This document shows positions 1 to 5,775 of a DNA stretch of 7,521 nucleotides, in pieces. Below the pieces are notes generated by a model. The model saw nothing but the letters and a program-made list of their open reading frames with translations, searched no databases and was not told the origin of the DNA. Where the stretch lies: NCBI GenBank assembly GCA_030841965.1, contig JAUUSJ010000180.1:1-7521 (forward strand), given 5' to 3'. Made by a program: the position numbers and the translations under genes. Numbering within the stretch: the first letter of the stretch is position 1; each line of letters opens with the position of its first letter. This DNA comes from Blautia sp. (lineage in GTDB: Bacteria; Bacillota; Clostridia; Lachnospirales; Lachnospiraceae).

Positions 1-68
1 CTAAGTATATCGAAAAACCGCTCCACTCTCTATCGTTTTTCGAGGACATATCTCCGGTCTCTCTTGGC
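1..68 (-). repeat. Hairpin-forming intergenic repeat, left copy
   Basis: This sequence matches the right end of the window in inverted orientation. Shared blocks are CGAAAAACCG (11-20), GTTTTT (35-40) and GAGGACATA (42-50), then a looser match to about 65 ending in CTCTCTT. The stretch between blocks is 14 bases here and 13 in the other copy, and is unrelated in sequence. Within the copy CGAAAAAC (11-18) pairs with GTTTTTCG (35-42), and the outer TATATC/GACATA extends the stem past a bulge. A G-U pair forms only on the minus strand, which suggests the minus strand is the RNA-sense. It lies about 170 bases beyond the pepT stop. Confidence 0.8.
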
Positions 69-79
69 TGTGTATTGGT

Positions 80-105
80 AAAAACACTATAAAATTGTTT
101 TTATA
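80..105 (-). terminator. Weak candidate terminator downstream of pepT
   Basis: On the minus strand TATAAAA (99-105) and TTTTATA (88-94) form a 7-bp AT-only stem around four bases, followed by GTG and a T-run. An all-AT stem is a poor terminator, and it lies about 135 bases after the pepT stop. It is the only hairpin with a following T-run that I see between pepT and the left-end repeat. Confidence 0.25.
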
Positions 106-237
106 ATAAAGATAGCTACTATATAATTTTAATATGGGGTCTCTTTTTTAGTAACAAAAATTTTACATTATCCCATTAACTCATACTCTTTTAAGGTGTT
201 TTTTCCAAACTCTACATCAGAAATTGCTTTTTTAGAT

Positions 238-1467
238 TCAAATATTGGCTTTGCTATAAAGCTTTACTATTTCTTTTAAAATACTCACTTGAATGTCCAT
301 GGCTTCTGCCGTGATATGCTCATATGGACCGTGGAAGGCATATCCTCCTGTTCCAAGGTTTGGGCAGGGAAGTCCCATAAAGGAAAGTCTCGCTCCGTCT
401 GTACCGCCTCGGATTGGAATTTCCTTTGCCTCCTCGCCTGTCACGATTTTCCCTGCTTTTTTCGCATTTTCAACCAAATGCATACAAGGCTCTATCTTCT
501 CTCTCATATTTCGGTATTCTTCCTTGATTTTTAGGCTTACGGTTCCCTCGCCGTATTTTTCATTTAGGAGTTGACAATTATGTCTTAATAGAGCTAACCT
601 AAAATCGAATATTGCCGCATTGTGGTCTCTCACGATGTATTTTAAATTTGCGCTTGAGACATCTCCAGTCATATCATGGAGGTGGAAAAATCCCTCATAT
701 CCTTCTGTATAGCTCGGTGCGTCTCCACTTGGAAGCATCCGATGAAACTCCATCGCTATTAGAGAGGCATTTCTCATCTTATTTTTGCTTTCTCCTGGAT
801 GAATGGAAAATCCCTTAATAAAAACTTCTGCTGATGCCGCATTAAAATTCTCAAATTCAATCTCATTTTCTGCGCCGCCATCTACAGTATAGGCAAAATC
901 TGCTCCAAATCCTTCCACATCGAAATAATCTGCTCCGCACCCAATTTCCTCGTCCGGTGTAAATCCAATACAAATCTTGCCGTGGGGAATCTCATCTTTT
1001 ATGACTTCCTCCACCATGCTCATAATCTCGGCGATGCCAGATTTATCGTCTGCTCCGAGGAGTGTCGTGCCGTCTGTGGTGATTAAAGTTCTCCCAGCAA
1101 GCTCTCGAAGATGTGGAAAATCTCTGACAGATAATACTTTTCCGCTTTCGCCGAGTTTCACATCTTTTCCGTCATATTCTTCTATAATCTGAGGATTTAC
1201 ATTCTGCCCTGAAAAGTCTGGGGCTGTATCCATATGAGCGATAAAGCCGATCTTAGTGGCATCCTCATAACCTTTTGTCGCTGGAATCTCACCATATACA
1301 TAGCATTTTTCATCGACACGGGTATTTTGCACTCCAAGATTTCTCATCTCCTCAACTAATTGATTTGCGAGGTCAAACTGGCGGGAAGTACTTGGGGTAC
1401 AACCGCTTTCCTCGTCGCTTGTCGTATATATTTTCACGTAATTTAAAAGTCGCTCGTAAGCTCTCAT
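238..1467 (-). CDS. pepT: Peptidase T (aminotripeptidase), M20B family
   Basis: This is a cytoplasmic zinc aminopeptidase that removes the N-terminal residue from tripeptides, the last step of peptide use. The 409-residue length is normal for the family. The M20 dinuclear zinc site is fully present: H78 and D80 (AHMD), D140 (GADDKSG), the catalytic E173 and ligand E174 (PDEEIG), D196 (TVDGG) and H379 (FHG). These numbers agree with those I recall for the enterobacterial enzyme. The SIHPG segment (221-225) and RGGTDGARLS (353-362) are further PepT hallmarks. The lid/dimerisation domain lies at about residues 210-325. The ATG at 1467 is supported by AGGAAAGGAAG at 1476-1486, 8 bases upstream. 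The gene follows the MATE gene by 91 bases on the same strand; an extended -10 candidate in that gap suggests its own promoter. Nothing appears truncated. Identification is confident; the exact peptide preference is inferred from the family. Confidence 0.97.
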   Translation of the reverse strand: MRAYERLLNYVKIYTTSDEESGCTPSTSRQFDLANQLVEEMRNLGVQNTRVDEKCYVYGEIPATKGYEDATKIGFIAHMDTAPDFSGQNVNPQIIEEYDGKDVKLGESGKVLSVRDFPHLRELAGRTLITTDGTTLLGADDKSGIAEIMSMVEEVIKDEIPHGKICIGFTPDEEIGCGADYFDVEGFGADFAYTVDGGAENEIEFENFNAASAEVFIKGFSIHPGESKNKMRNASLIAMEFHRMLPSGDAPSYTEGYEGFFHLHDMTGDVSSANLKYIVRDHNAAIFDFRLALLRHNCQLLNEKYGEGTVSLKIKEEYRNMREKIEPCMHLVENAKKAGKIVTGEEAKEIPIRGGTDGARLSFMGLPCPNLGTGGYAFHGPYEHITAEAMDIQVSILKEIVKLYSKANI

Positions 1468-1510
1468 AATTTTAACTTCCTTTCCTGATATTTTATACTA
1501 TCTATTTTGT

Positions 1511-1519
1511 ATAATATCA
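1511..1519 (-). promoter_or_regulatory. Candidate extended -10 promoter of pepT
   Basis: Read on the minus strand the site is TGATATTAT: a TG extension one base ahead of TATTAT, one mismatch from the TATAAT consensus. It lies about 44 bases upstream of the pepT start, which fits a short leader carrying the ribosome site. No good -35 hexamer is visible 16-18 bases upstream, as is common when the extended -10 is present. In AT-rich DNA such matches also arise by chance. Confidence 0.4.
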
Positions 1520-1558
1520 CAAAAACAATCTATCGAAAATACATATTATCCTTCATTT

Positions 1559-2893
1559 CTATTTCATGATTTTCGTACTCTTCCTGTAAATACCATAGGC
1601 AAAAATAGCTGTCACAATTTCTGCAATCGGAAATGCCCACCATACTCCAGTTGCTCCAAGTACTCGACTCATCCCAAATGCCACTGGAATAATAATAACG
1701 ATATAGCGAAGCAGGGAAATGAGAAGAGAAGGCATCCCTTTTCCAAGACCCTCAAGTGCTCCTGATGATACAATGGATACTGCTGAGACGATAAAGCCCA
1801 GACTAATGATATGAAGCGCTGTCACTCCAAGTTTTATTGTATCCATATTCGTTGTAAATAAACCAATTAGATTTCCAGGAAGCAACCAACAAAGTATCGT
1901 TCCAGCAACCATAATCATACAGGCAATTGCCAATGCTGTGCGATATATTTTTTGTACTCTCTCATACTCCTTGGCGCCATAATTATATCCAACTAACGGA
2001 CGAATTCCCTGAATAATTCCATTTGCCGGCAAATACAGGAAAGTTTGCAGCTTATAATATACACCAAGCACCAATACATATACCTGAGAATAGGTAGCTA
2101 AAATTCCATTCAACGCTGAGATAAGAATCGATGGAAGTCCCATATTTAACGCTGCTGGAATACCGATAGAATAAAGCCTTCTTACTAATTTCTTTTCTAA
2201 CCGAATCCTCTTAAAGTCGATTTTAAGTGGGAGAGTCAGTTTTATATAAAAAATTAGGTAAAGAATTAACGACGTCACCTGCCCAATTCCAGTCGCAATG
2301 GCCGCTCCTTTGATTCCCATGCGAGGAACTGGTCCAAAGCCAAAGATAAAAATAGGGTCTAGAATAATATTGATAATACATCCTGCTGCCATGCTAATCA
2401 TCGAGACATTCATCATTCCGACTGCCTGAAAAATCTTTTCAAAGCCCACTCCAATTGTTATTGCGATGGAAAACAGAAAAACAATTCTGGAATATTGCAT
2501 TCCTATCTCAATTAACTTAGTATCTGATGTGAATATTTGTAAAAAATATGGCATGACCGCAATGCAACCAACTGTCAATAAAATTCCATGCAAGAGACTG
2601 AGCAACATTCCCTGTGTGGCGGCATCGGTCGCTTTTTCCTTCTCTTGTGCTCCCAGATGAAAAGCTATCACCGCATTGATTCCGATAGAAAATCCAACTG
2701 CGATTGAACTTACTAAATTTTGAATTGGATAGACAAGAGAAAGTGCTGTCATTGCATTTTCACTTATTTTTGCCACAAAATAACTGTCAACAATATTGTA
2801 TAAAGAATTTACCGCCATTGAGAGCACCATAGGCAAAGACATAGATAGTACAAGTGGCAAAACTTTTCTCTCTTTCATAAATGTTTGTTCCAT
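1559..2893 (-). CDS. MATE family multidrug/cation antiporter
   Basis: This is an inner-membrane transporter of the multi-antimicrobial extrusion family, which exports cationic drugs or metabolites in exchange for Na+ or H+. With the start chosen here it has 444 residues, the usual size for about 12 membrane helices in two homologous halves. The N-terminal half shows SMSLPMVLSMAVNSLYNIVD with the family aspartate D36 in helix 1, then QAVG (156-159) and ILDPIFIFG (177-185). The second half repeats the pattern with GIPAALNMGLPS (244-255), QGIRPLVGYNYGAKEY (295-310) and the EGLGKG loop (381-386). An in-frame ATG 18 bases further upstream would give 450 residues. I prefer the ATG at 2893 because AGGAGGG at 2899-2905 sits 5-6 bases in front of it; the longer form would translate through that site. 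The gene lies downstream of a strong terminator, so it probably has its own promoter. The substrate cannot be told. Confidence 0.94.
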   Translation of the reverse strand: MEQTFMKERKVLPLVLSMSLPMVLSMAVNSLYNIVDSYFVAKISENAMTALSLVYPIQNLVSSIAVGFSIGINAVIAFHLGAQEKEKATDAATQGMLLSLLHGILLTVGCIAVMPYFLQIFTSDTKLIEIGMQYSRIVFLFSIAITIGVGFEKIFQAVGMMNVSMISMAAGCIINIILDPIFIFGFGPVPRMGIKGAAIATGIGQVTSLILYLIFYIKLTLPLKIDFKRIRLEKKLVRRLYSIGIPAALNMGLPSILISALNGILATYSQVYVLVLGVYYKLQTFLYLPANGIIQGIRPLVGYNYGAKEYERVQKIYRTALAIACMIMVAGTILCWLLPGNLIGLFTTNMDTIKLGVTALHIISLGFIVSAVSIVSSGALEGLGKGMPSLLISLLRYIVIIIPVAFGMSRVLGATGVWWAFPIAEIVTAIFAYGIYRKSTKIMK

Positions 2894-2898
2894 AAATT

Positions 2899-2905
2899 CC
2901 CTCCT
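2899..2905 (-). promoter_or_regulatory. Ribosome binding site deciding the MATE start
   Basis: AGGAGGG on the minus strand lies 5 bases before the ATG at 2893. It falls inside the six-codon extension of the longest open frame, whose own ATG at 2911 has no comparable purine-rich site. This sets the MATE start at 2893. Confidence 0.85.
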
Positions 2906-2986
2906 AAACATAATTTAAGTTCAAAAATCCTCTTACAAGCAAGCCTGCATCGGATTTTAGACCTTTTGACCCTGGTATCATCACAT

Positions 2987-3044
2987 AAAAAACGCCACAC
3001 AATTGCGTACTGCAAATTTCATTGCAAGTCGCAATTGCGTGGCG
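2987..3044 (-). terminator. Long-stem intrinsic terminator after the membrane-protein gene
   Basis: The arms 2993-3007 and 3030-3044 pair over 15 positions, with one A/C mismatch on the plus strand that becomes a G-U wobble in the minus-strand transcript. Inside, ACTTGCAA and TTGCAGT extend the pairing with one bulged base, giving an almost continuous stem with a loop of about six bases. On the minus strand the hairpin is followed directly by six T (2987-2992). The plus-strand side has A instead, so termination is one-directional. It lies about 95 bases after the stop of the membrane-protein gene. A weaker 4-bp stem with T7 lies between the two, around 3060-3090. The unusual stem length suggests it may be a dispersed palindromic element acting as a terminator. 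Confidence 0.8.
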
Positions 3045-3138
3045 AAAAATAGACTATCCTAAAAAAATCCACGTAGTATTTTGGATATTCATTTGTATAT
3101 TCTTATATTACCGTATTTTGAGTGCAAAATCAAGAATT

Positions 3139-4200
3139 TTATCCCTTTCTTCTATCATTATTTTTTCTCAATAGAATAATGATTCCACCTATTACTGCTA
3201 CAACAACTACAACTCCCACAATACCAAATAGAATAAAAGAAGTTGTACTTCCAAGCTTTCCGACTAAAAAAATACTAGTCGGTCCATCTGCCCCACCGAT
3301 GATTGAGACCGCCATAGCCTCCTCATCCTCCTCTTCCATATCCGTAGCTTCCTCATTTTTATTGAAACTTTCACCGTTCTCTTCTTTCATATTCTCCAAA
3401 ACTTGAGTTTCAAATTTCTCTTCCGAGTTTTTATCCTTCAATATAGCGCCTTCCTCACTCTCTGAAACATTATCATTTCCGTCATCAAAGAAATCATCTC
3501 CTATTGAAGTACTCTCCTTCAAAATCTTACACTGATTTTCCTCATCAAGTTCTATCTCATAACCATAATATTCTTTCTCTTCTTTCCCAGACAAACAGTA
3601 AGAAAATGCCACCTGAAAAACTCTTCCCTCTTTCTCACCCTTTAAATAAGAATCGGTATCTGGATAGCCAAAACCCGTCTCCAAAATATTCTCTTCTTGA
3701 ACTGAAAATTTCTCTCTCAAGCATTTTTTCGCATAATTTTCTACTATCTGTGATTTTTCAAGCATCTCTTCTTGCATCTTCGTCACTTCTTCTTTCACAT
3801 AAACATCCGTCTTTGCCCACTGATAGCTATACAAAAGAGTAACCAACACGATATAAACAAAAGCGACATCCATAAGAATAACAAACCATTTTCTTGGTTT
3901 CCCTCTTCTACTTATCATATAAACAGTATGTATCACACAGTAAACACCTACAATACTCACAAGAATATTATATATATCAAAATAACTATAATTATTATAA
4001 TGTGTGACCACATAATCTGCCATCTTTTGCATAAACAATGGAAAAGTCAGAACCGTAATAAGAATAGCCGTAATACAAACAGCCCGAAATATCTTTACAC
4101 TCTCCCTATCCCCTCTCTCTCTATACCAAAAATATCCACTGACCGCTGCGATAAGTATGCCCACCACTGTAAAACCATAAGTTATCATCGTATACGACAT
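3139..4200 (-). CDS. Multi-spanning membrane protein with C-terminal GGADGPTSIF motif
   Basis: I do not recognise a named family for the whole protein. It has 353 residues. Hydrophobic segments lie at about 8-26, 39-57, 77-95 and 105-124. A charged, mostly acidic region follows (130-297), then IIGGADGPTSIFLVGK (300-315), a fifth helix (321-344) and a basic tail RKNNDRRKG. Arg/Lys-rich loops after helices 1 and 3 suggest, by the positive-inside rule, an extracellular N-terminus and an extracellular linker, with the final tail cytoplasmic. Residues about 150-228 alternate like a small alpha/beta domain (YAKKCLREKF, then GRVFQVAFSY and YYGYEIELDEENQCKIL), perhaps PepSY-like; that is a guess. Residues 235-297 are low-complexity Asp/Glu/Asn/Lys. 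The motif is typical of sodium-pumping decarboxylase beta subunits (OadB type), but the rest of that subunit is absent, so such a function is not supported. The ATG at 4200 is chosen over one 25 codons upstream because AGGGGGAG lies 6 bases ahead. Confidence 0.85.
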   Translation of the reverse strand: MSYTMITYGFTVVGILIAAVSGYFWYRERGDRESVKIFRAVCITAILITVLTFPLFMQKMADYVVTHYNNYSYFDIYNILVSIVGVYCVIHTVYMISRRGKPRKWFVILMDVAFVYIVLVTLLYSYQWAKTDVYVKEEVTKMQEEMLEKSQIVENYAKKCLREKFSVQEENILETGFGYPDTDSYLKGEKEGRVFQVAFSYCLSGKEEKEYYGYEIELDEENQCKILKESTSIGDDFFDDGNDNVSESEEGAILKDKNSEEKFETQVLENMKEENGESFNKNEEATDMEEEDEEAMAVSIIGGADGPTSIFLVGKLGSTTSFILFGIVGVVVVVAVIGGIIILLRKNNDRRKG

Positions 4201-4206
4201 TATAAT

Positions 4207-4214
4207 CTCCCCCT
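4207..4214 (-). promoter_or_regulatory. Ribosome binding site deciding the membrane-protein start
   Basis: AGGGGGAG on the minus strand ends 6 bases before the ATG at 4200. The open frame continues up to an ATG at 4275, adding 25 mostly hydrophobic residues (MVCFVQGCFW onward), but that upstream ATG has no purine-rich site. The shorter product is therefore preferred. Confidence 0.8.
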
Positions 4215-4315
4215 TTAAGTGAAAAATCCATACCAAATTAAATAACCAAAAACATCCCTGCACAAAACAGACCAAAAAATTTTGATTCTATCTATGCAAA
4301 CCGACATGCCCGTTC

Positions 4316-4324
4316 ACTATACCA
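4316..4324 (-). promoter_or_regulatory. Candidate extended -10 promoter of the membrane-protein gene
   Basis: On the minus strand the site reads TGGTATAGT: a TG extension followed by TATAGT, one mismatch from consensus. Initiation about 7 bases downstream would give a leader of roughly 110 bases to the ATG at 4200. No clear -35 hexamer is present. The nearby ATAATATATG repeats are alternative -10 material. Confidence 0.35.
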
Positions 4325-4345
4325 TTCGCATTTTCACCCAAAAAG

Positions 4346-4423
4346 TAACATATATTATCCCCAAAAAACTCTCGAATGCTTTTTTATGAAAAGGTACAAA
4401 ACCGCAAAAATAACATATATTAT
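4346..4423. repeat. Two 13-base direct repeats, TAACATATATTAT
   Basis: Identical copies of TAACATATATTAT occur at 4346-4358 and 4411-4423, start-to-start distance 65 bases. Each is preceded by an A-run and followed within 2-3 bases by CCAAAA. They lie upstream of the putative promoter of the membrane-protein gene. They could be paired binding sites or remnants of a duplication. Their low complexity means chance cannot be excluded. Confidence 0.5.
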
Positions 4424-4503
4424 TTTCCAAAATTATAATGCCCAAATATTACTCTTATCAATTCCATCACAATACCAAAAAAACCACAACTCACTACATC
4501 TCA

Positions 4504-4524
4504 GCGTCTCGCGTCTCGCGTCTC
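4504..4524. repeat. GCGTCTC heptamer, three perfect tandem copies
   Basis: Copies occupy 4504-4510, 4511-4517 and 4518-4524 with no mismatch. The minus strand reads GAGACGC three times. The array starts 22 bases past the reductase stop codon. Its GC content and CpG density contrast sharply with the surrounding AT-rich sequence. Tandem heptamers of this kind can change copy number by slippage. Confidence 0.9.
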
Positions 4525-4545
4525 CCTCCACTCTTAATCTCTTAC

Positions 4546-5682
4546 CTAATTCTCAAAATACTCCGCCACTTCTCTCAAATTCTCAATAATCGGCAAATGC
4601 TGTGGACAGACACTCTCACATTGACCGCAAGCAATACAATCACTCGCCTTTCCAAAATTCAGCGTCAATCTATCATAATACTCTCCCTGAGGCGTCCATC
4701 CCTTTCCCTCTACCTCCTGCTTATCCGCATTATATAGAGAAAAATACTTCGGAATCGCAATATTTTGTGGACATCCATCTGTACAGTAAGAACATCCCGT
4801 ACATGGAATCGCAATACTTCCATTAATCATATCAGCAGCCGTATGAACCATACCAATCTCTTCCTTCGTCAACGGCTTAAAATCCATCATATAATCTGTA
4901 TTATCAAGCAACTGCTCCATATTACTCATTCCGCTTAAAACCATCTTAACATTATCAAGACTCGCCACAAATCGAATTGCCCAAGAAGGAATCGACATGC
5001 TCGCATCATGATTTTTAAACATTGTCTCAACATTCTCTGGCACATTTGCGAGCGTTCCACCCTTTACTGGCTCCATAACAATAACCGGCTTGCCATGCTT
5101 TATAGCCACCTCATAACATTTCCTAGACTGAATCGCCTCGCTATCCCAGTCAAGATAATTGATTTGAAGCTGCACAAACTCCATCTCTGGATGCTCTGTG
5201 AGCACTTTATCAAGCAACTCGGCATTATCATGAAAAGAAAATCCAATATGTCTCACTAATCCCTGTTTTTTCTTCTCCATAATCCACTCAAAACAATCTA
5301 AATTTTTATAAATTTCATAGTGGTCATGCCCCATATCATGCAATAAATAATAGTCAAAATACTCTACACCAGTCTTTGCTCTTTGTTGCTCAAAAATCTT
5401 ATCTCTATCTTCCTTTGTCTTAATAAATCCTGCGTGAAGCTTTGTAGCTAGCGTATAGCTCTCTCTTGGATATCTATCTACAAGCACTTCCTTCGTCGCA
5501 TTCTCACTGTTAAATCCACAGTACATCCAAGCTGTATCAAAATAGGTAAAACCTCTCTCAAGAAATATATCTACCATTTTCTTCGTCTGCTCTATATCGA
5601 TGCTAGCGTCATCATTAGAATCTAATAATGGCAATCGCATCAAACCAAAACCTAATTTTTTCTTACTCTCAATTATACTCAT
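4546..5682 (-). CDS. Aldo/keto reductase with C-terminal dicluster ferredoxin domain
   Basis: This cytoplasmic oxidoreductase has 378 residues. Residues 1-285 form an aldo/keto reductase barrel: GFGLMRLP near the start, and the catalytic tetrad D49 (YFDTA), Y54 (MYCG), K81 (TKLH) and H115 (LLHDM), followed by HIGFSFH (145-151) and the VMEPVKGG strand (202-209). Residues 290-378 carry two cysteine sets, C294/C297/C300/C304P and C349/C352/C355/C359P, each expected to bind a [4Fe-4S] cluster. The fusion is a known family in anaerobes, commonly annotated as an iron-sulfur aldo/keto reductase. It probably moves electrons between a nicotinamide cofactor and the clusters; the carbonyl substrate is unknown. 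The ATG at 5682 has GGAGG 6 bases upstream. It follows asnS by 93 bases, so co-transcription is possible. Length and motifs are intact. Confidence 0.95.
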   Translation of the reverse strand: MSIIESKKKLGFGLMRLPLLDSNDDASIDIEQTKKMVDIFLERGFTYFDTAWMYCGFNSENATKEVLVDRYPRESYTLATKLHAGFIKTKEDRDKIFEQQRAKTGVEYFDYYLLHDMGHDHYEIYKNLDCFEWIMEKKKQGLVRHIGFSFHDNAELLDKVLTEHPEMEFVQLQINYLDWDSEAIQSRKCYEVAIKHGKPVIVMEPVKGGTLANVPENVETMFKNHDASMSIPSWAIRFVASLDNVKMVLSGMSNMEQLLDNTDYMMDFKPLTKEEIGMVHTAADMINGSIAIPCTGCSYCTDGCPQNIAIPKYFSLYNADKQEVEGKGWTPQGEYYDRLTLNFGKASDCIACGQCESVCPQHLPIIENLREVAEYFEN

Positions 5683-5719
5683 ACGAAACCTCCATACTTT
5701 TTATCATCATAATAAGGAT

Positions 5720-5747
5720 GCCACAAAATAAATTTTCATTTTGCGGC
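5720..5747 (-). terminator. Hairpin between asnS and the reductase gene, no U-tract
   Basis: Arms 5720-5729 and 5738-5747 pair over 10 bases with one G-U wobble in the minus-strand transcript, around an eight-base AT-rich loop that can pair a little further. It lies about 29 bases after the asnS stop. The sequence after it (ATCCTTATTATG) is only weakly T-rich, so it may be a leaky terminator, an RNA-processing site or a 3'-end stabiliser. A TATTAT box at 5709-5714 just downstream could serve as a -10 for the reductase. Confidence 0.45.
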
Positions 5748-5775
5748 AACCCCATAAAATCATATCTATCTCTTC

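Larger units (their letters stand above)
4201..4545. other. 345-base non-coding gap between reductase and membrane protein
   Basis: No credible gene is seen on either strand. The gap is very AT-rich, and its plus strand is G-poor. It holds the tandem heptamer (4504-4524), a T7 run on the minus strand (4477-4483) without a clear preceding stem, the two 13-base direct repeats (4346-4358, 4411-4423), an A6/T6 pair flanking 11 bases (4363-4385), and an extended -10 candidate. No convincing terminator for the reductase gene is visible. The leader of the membrane-protein gene would be about 110 bases if that -10 is used. Confidence 0.7.

Noticed and set aside
1468..1558. Terminator between the MATE gene and pepT
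   Set aside because: The 91-base gap has no GC-containing stem followed by a T-run on the minus strand, so read-through into pepT remains possible.
3139..3305. Decarboxylase beta subunit (OadB/GcdB) gene
   Set aside because: Only the GGADGPTSIF segment is shared. The remaining helices and other conserved regions of the subunit are missing, and no alpha or biotin-carrier subunit gene is nearby.
3772..4218. 148-codon plus-strand frame opposite the membrane-protein gene
   Set aside because: It is a His/Ile/Asn/Lys-rich shadow of the minus-strand gene, with no ribosome site and no recognisable domain.
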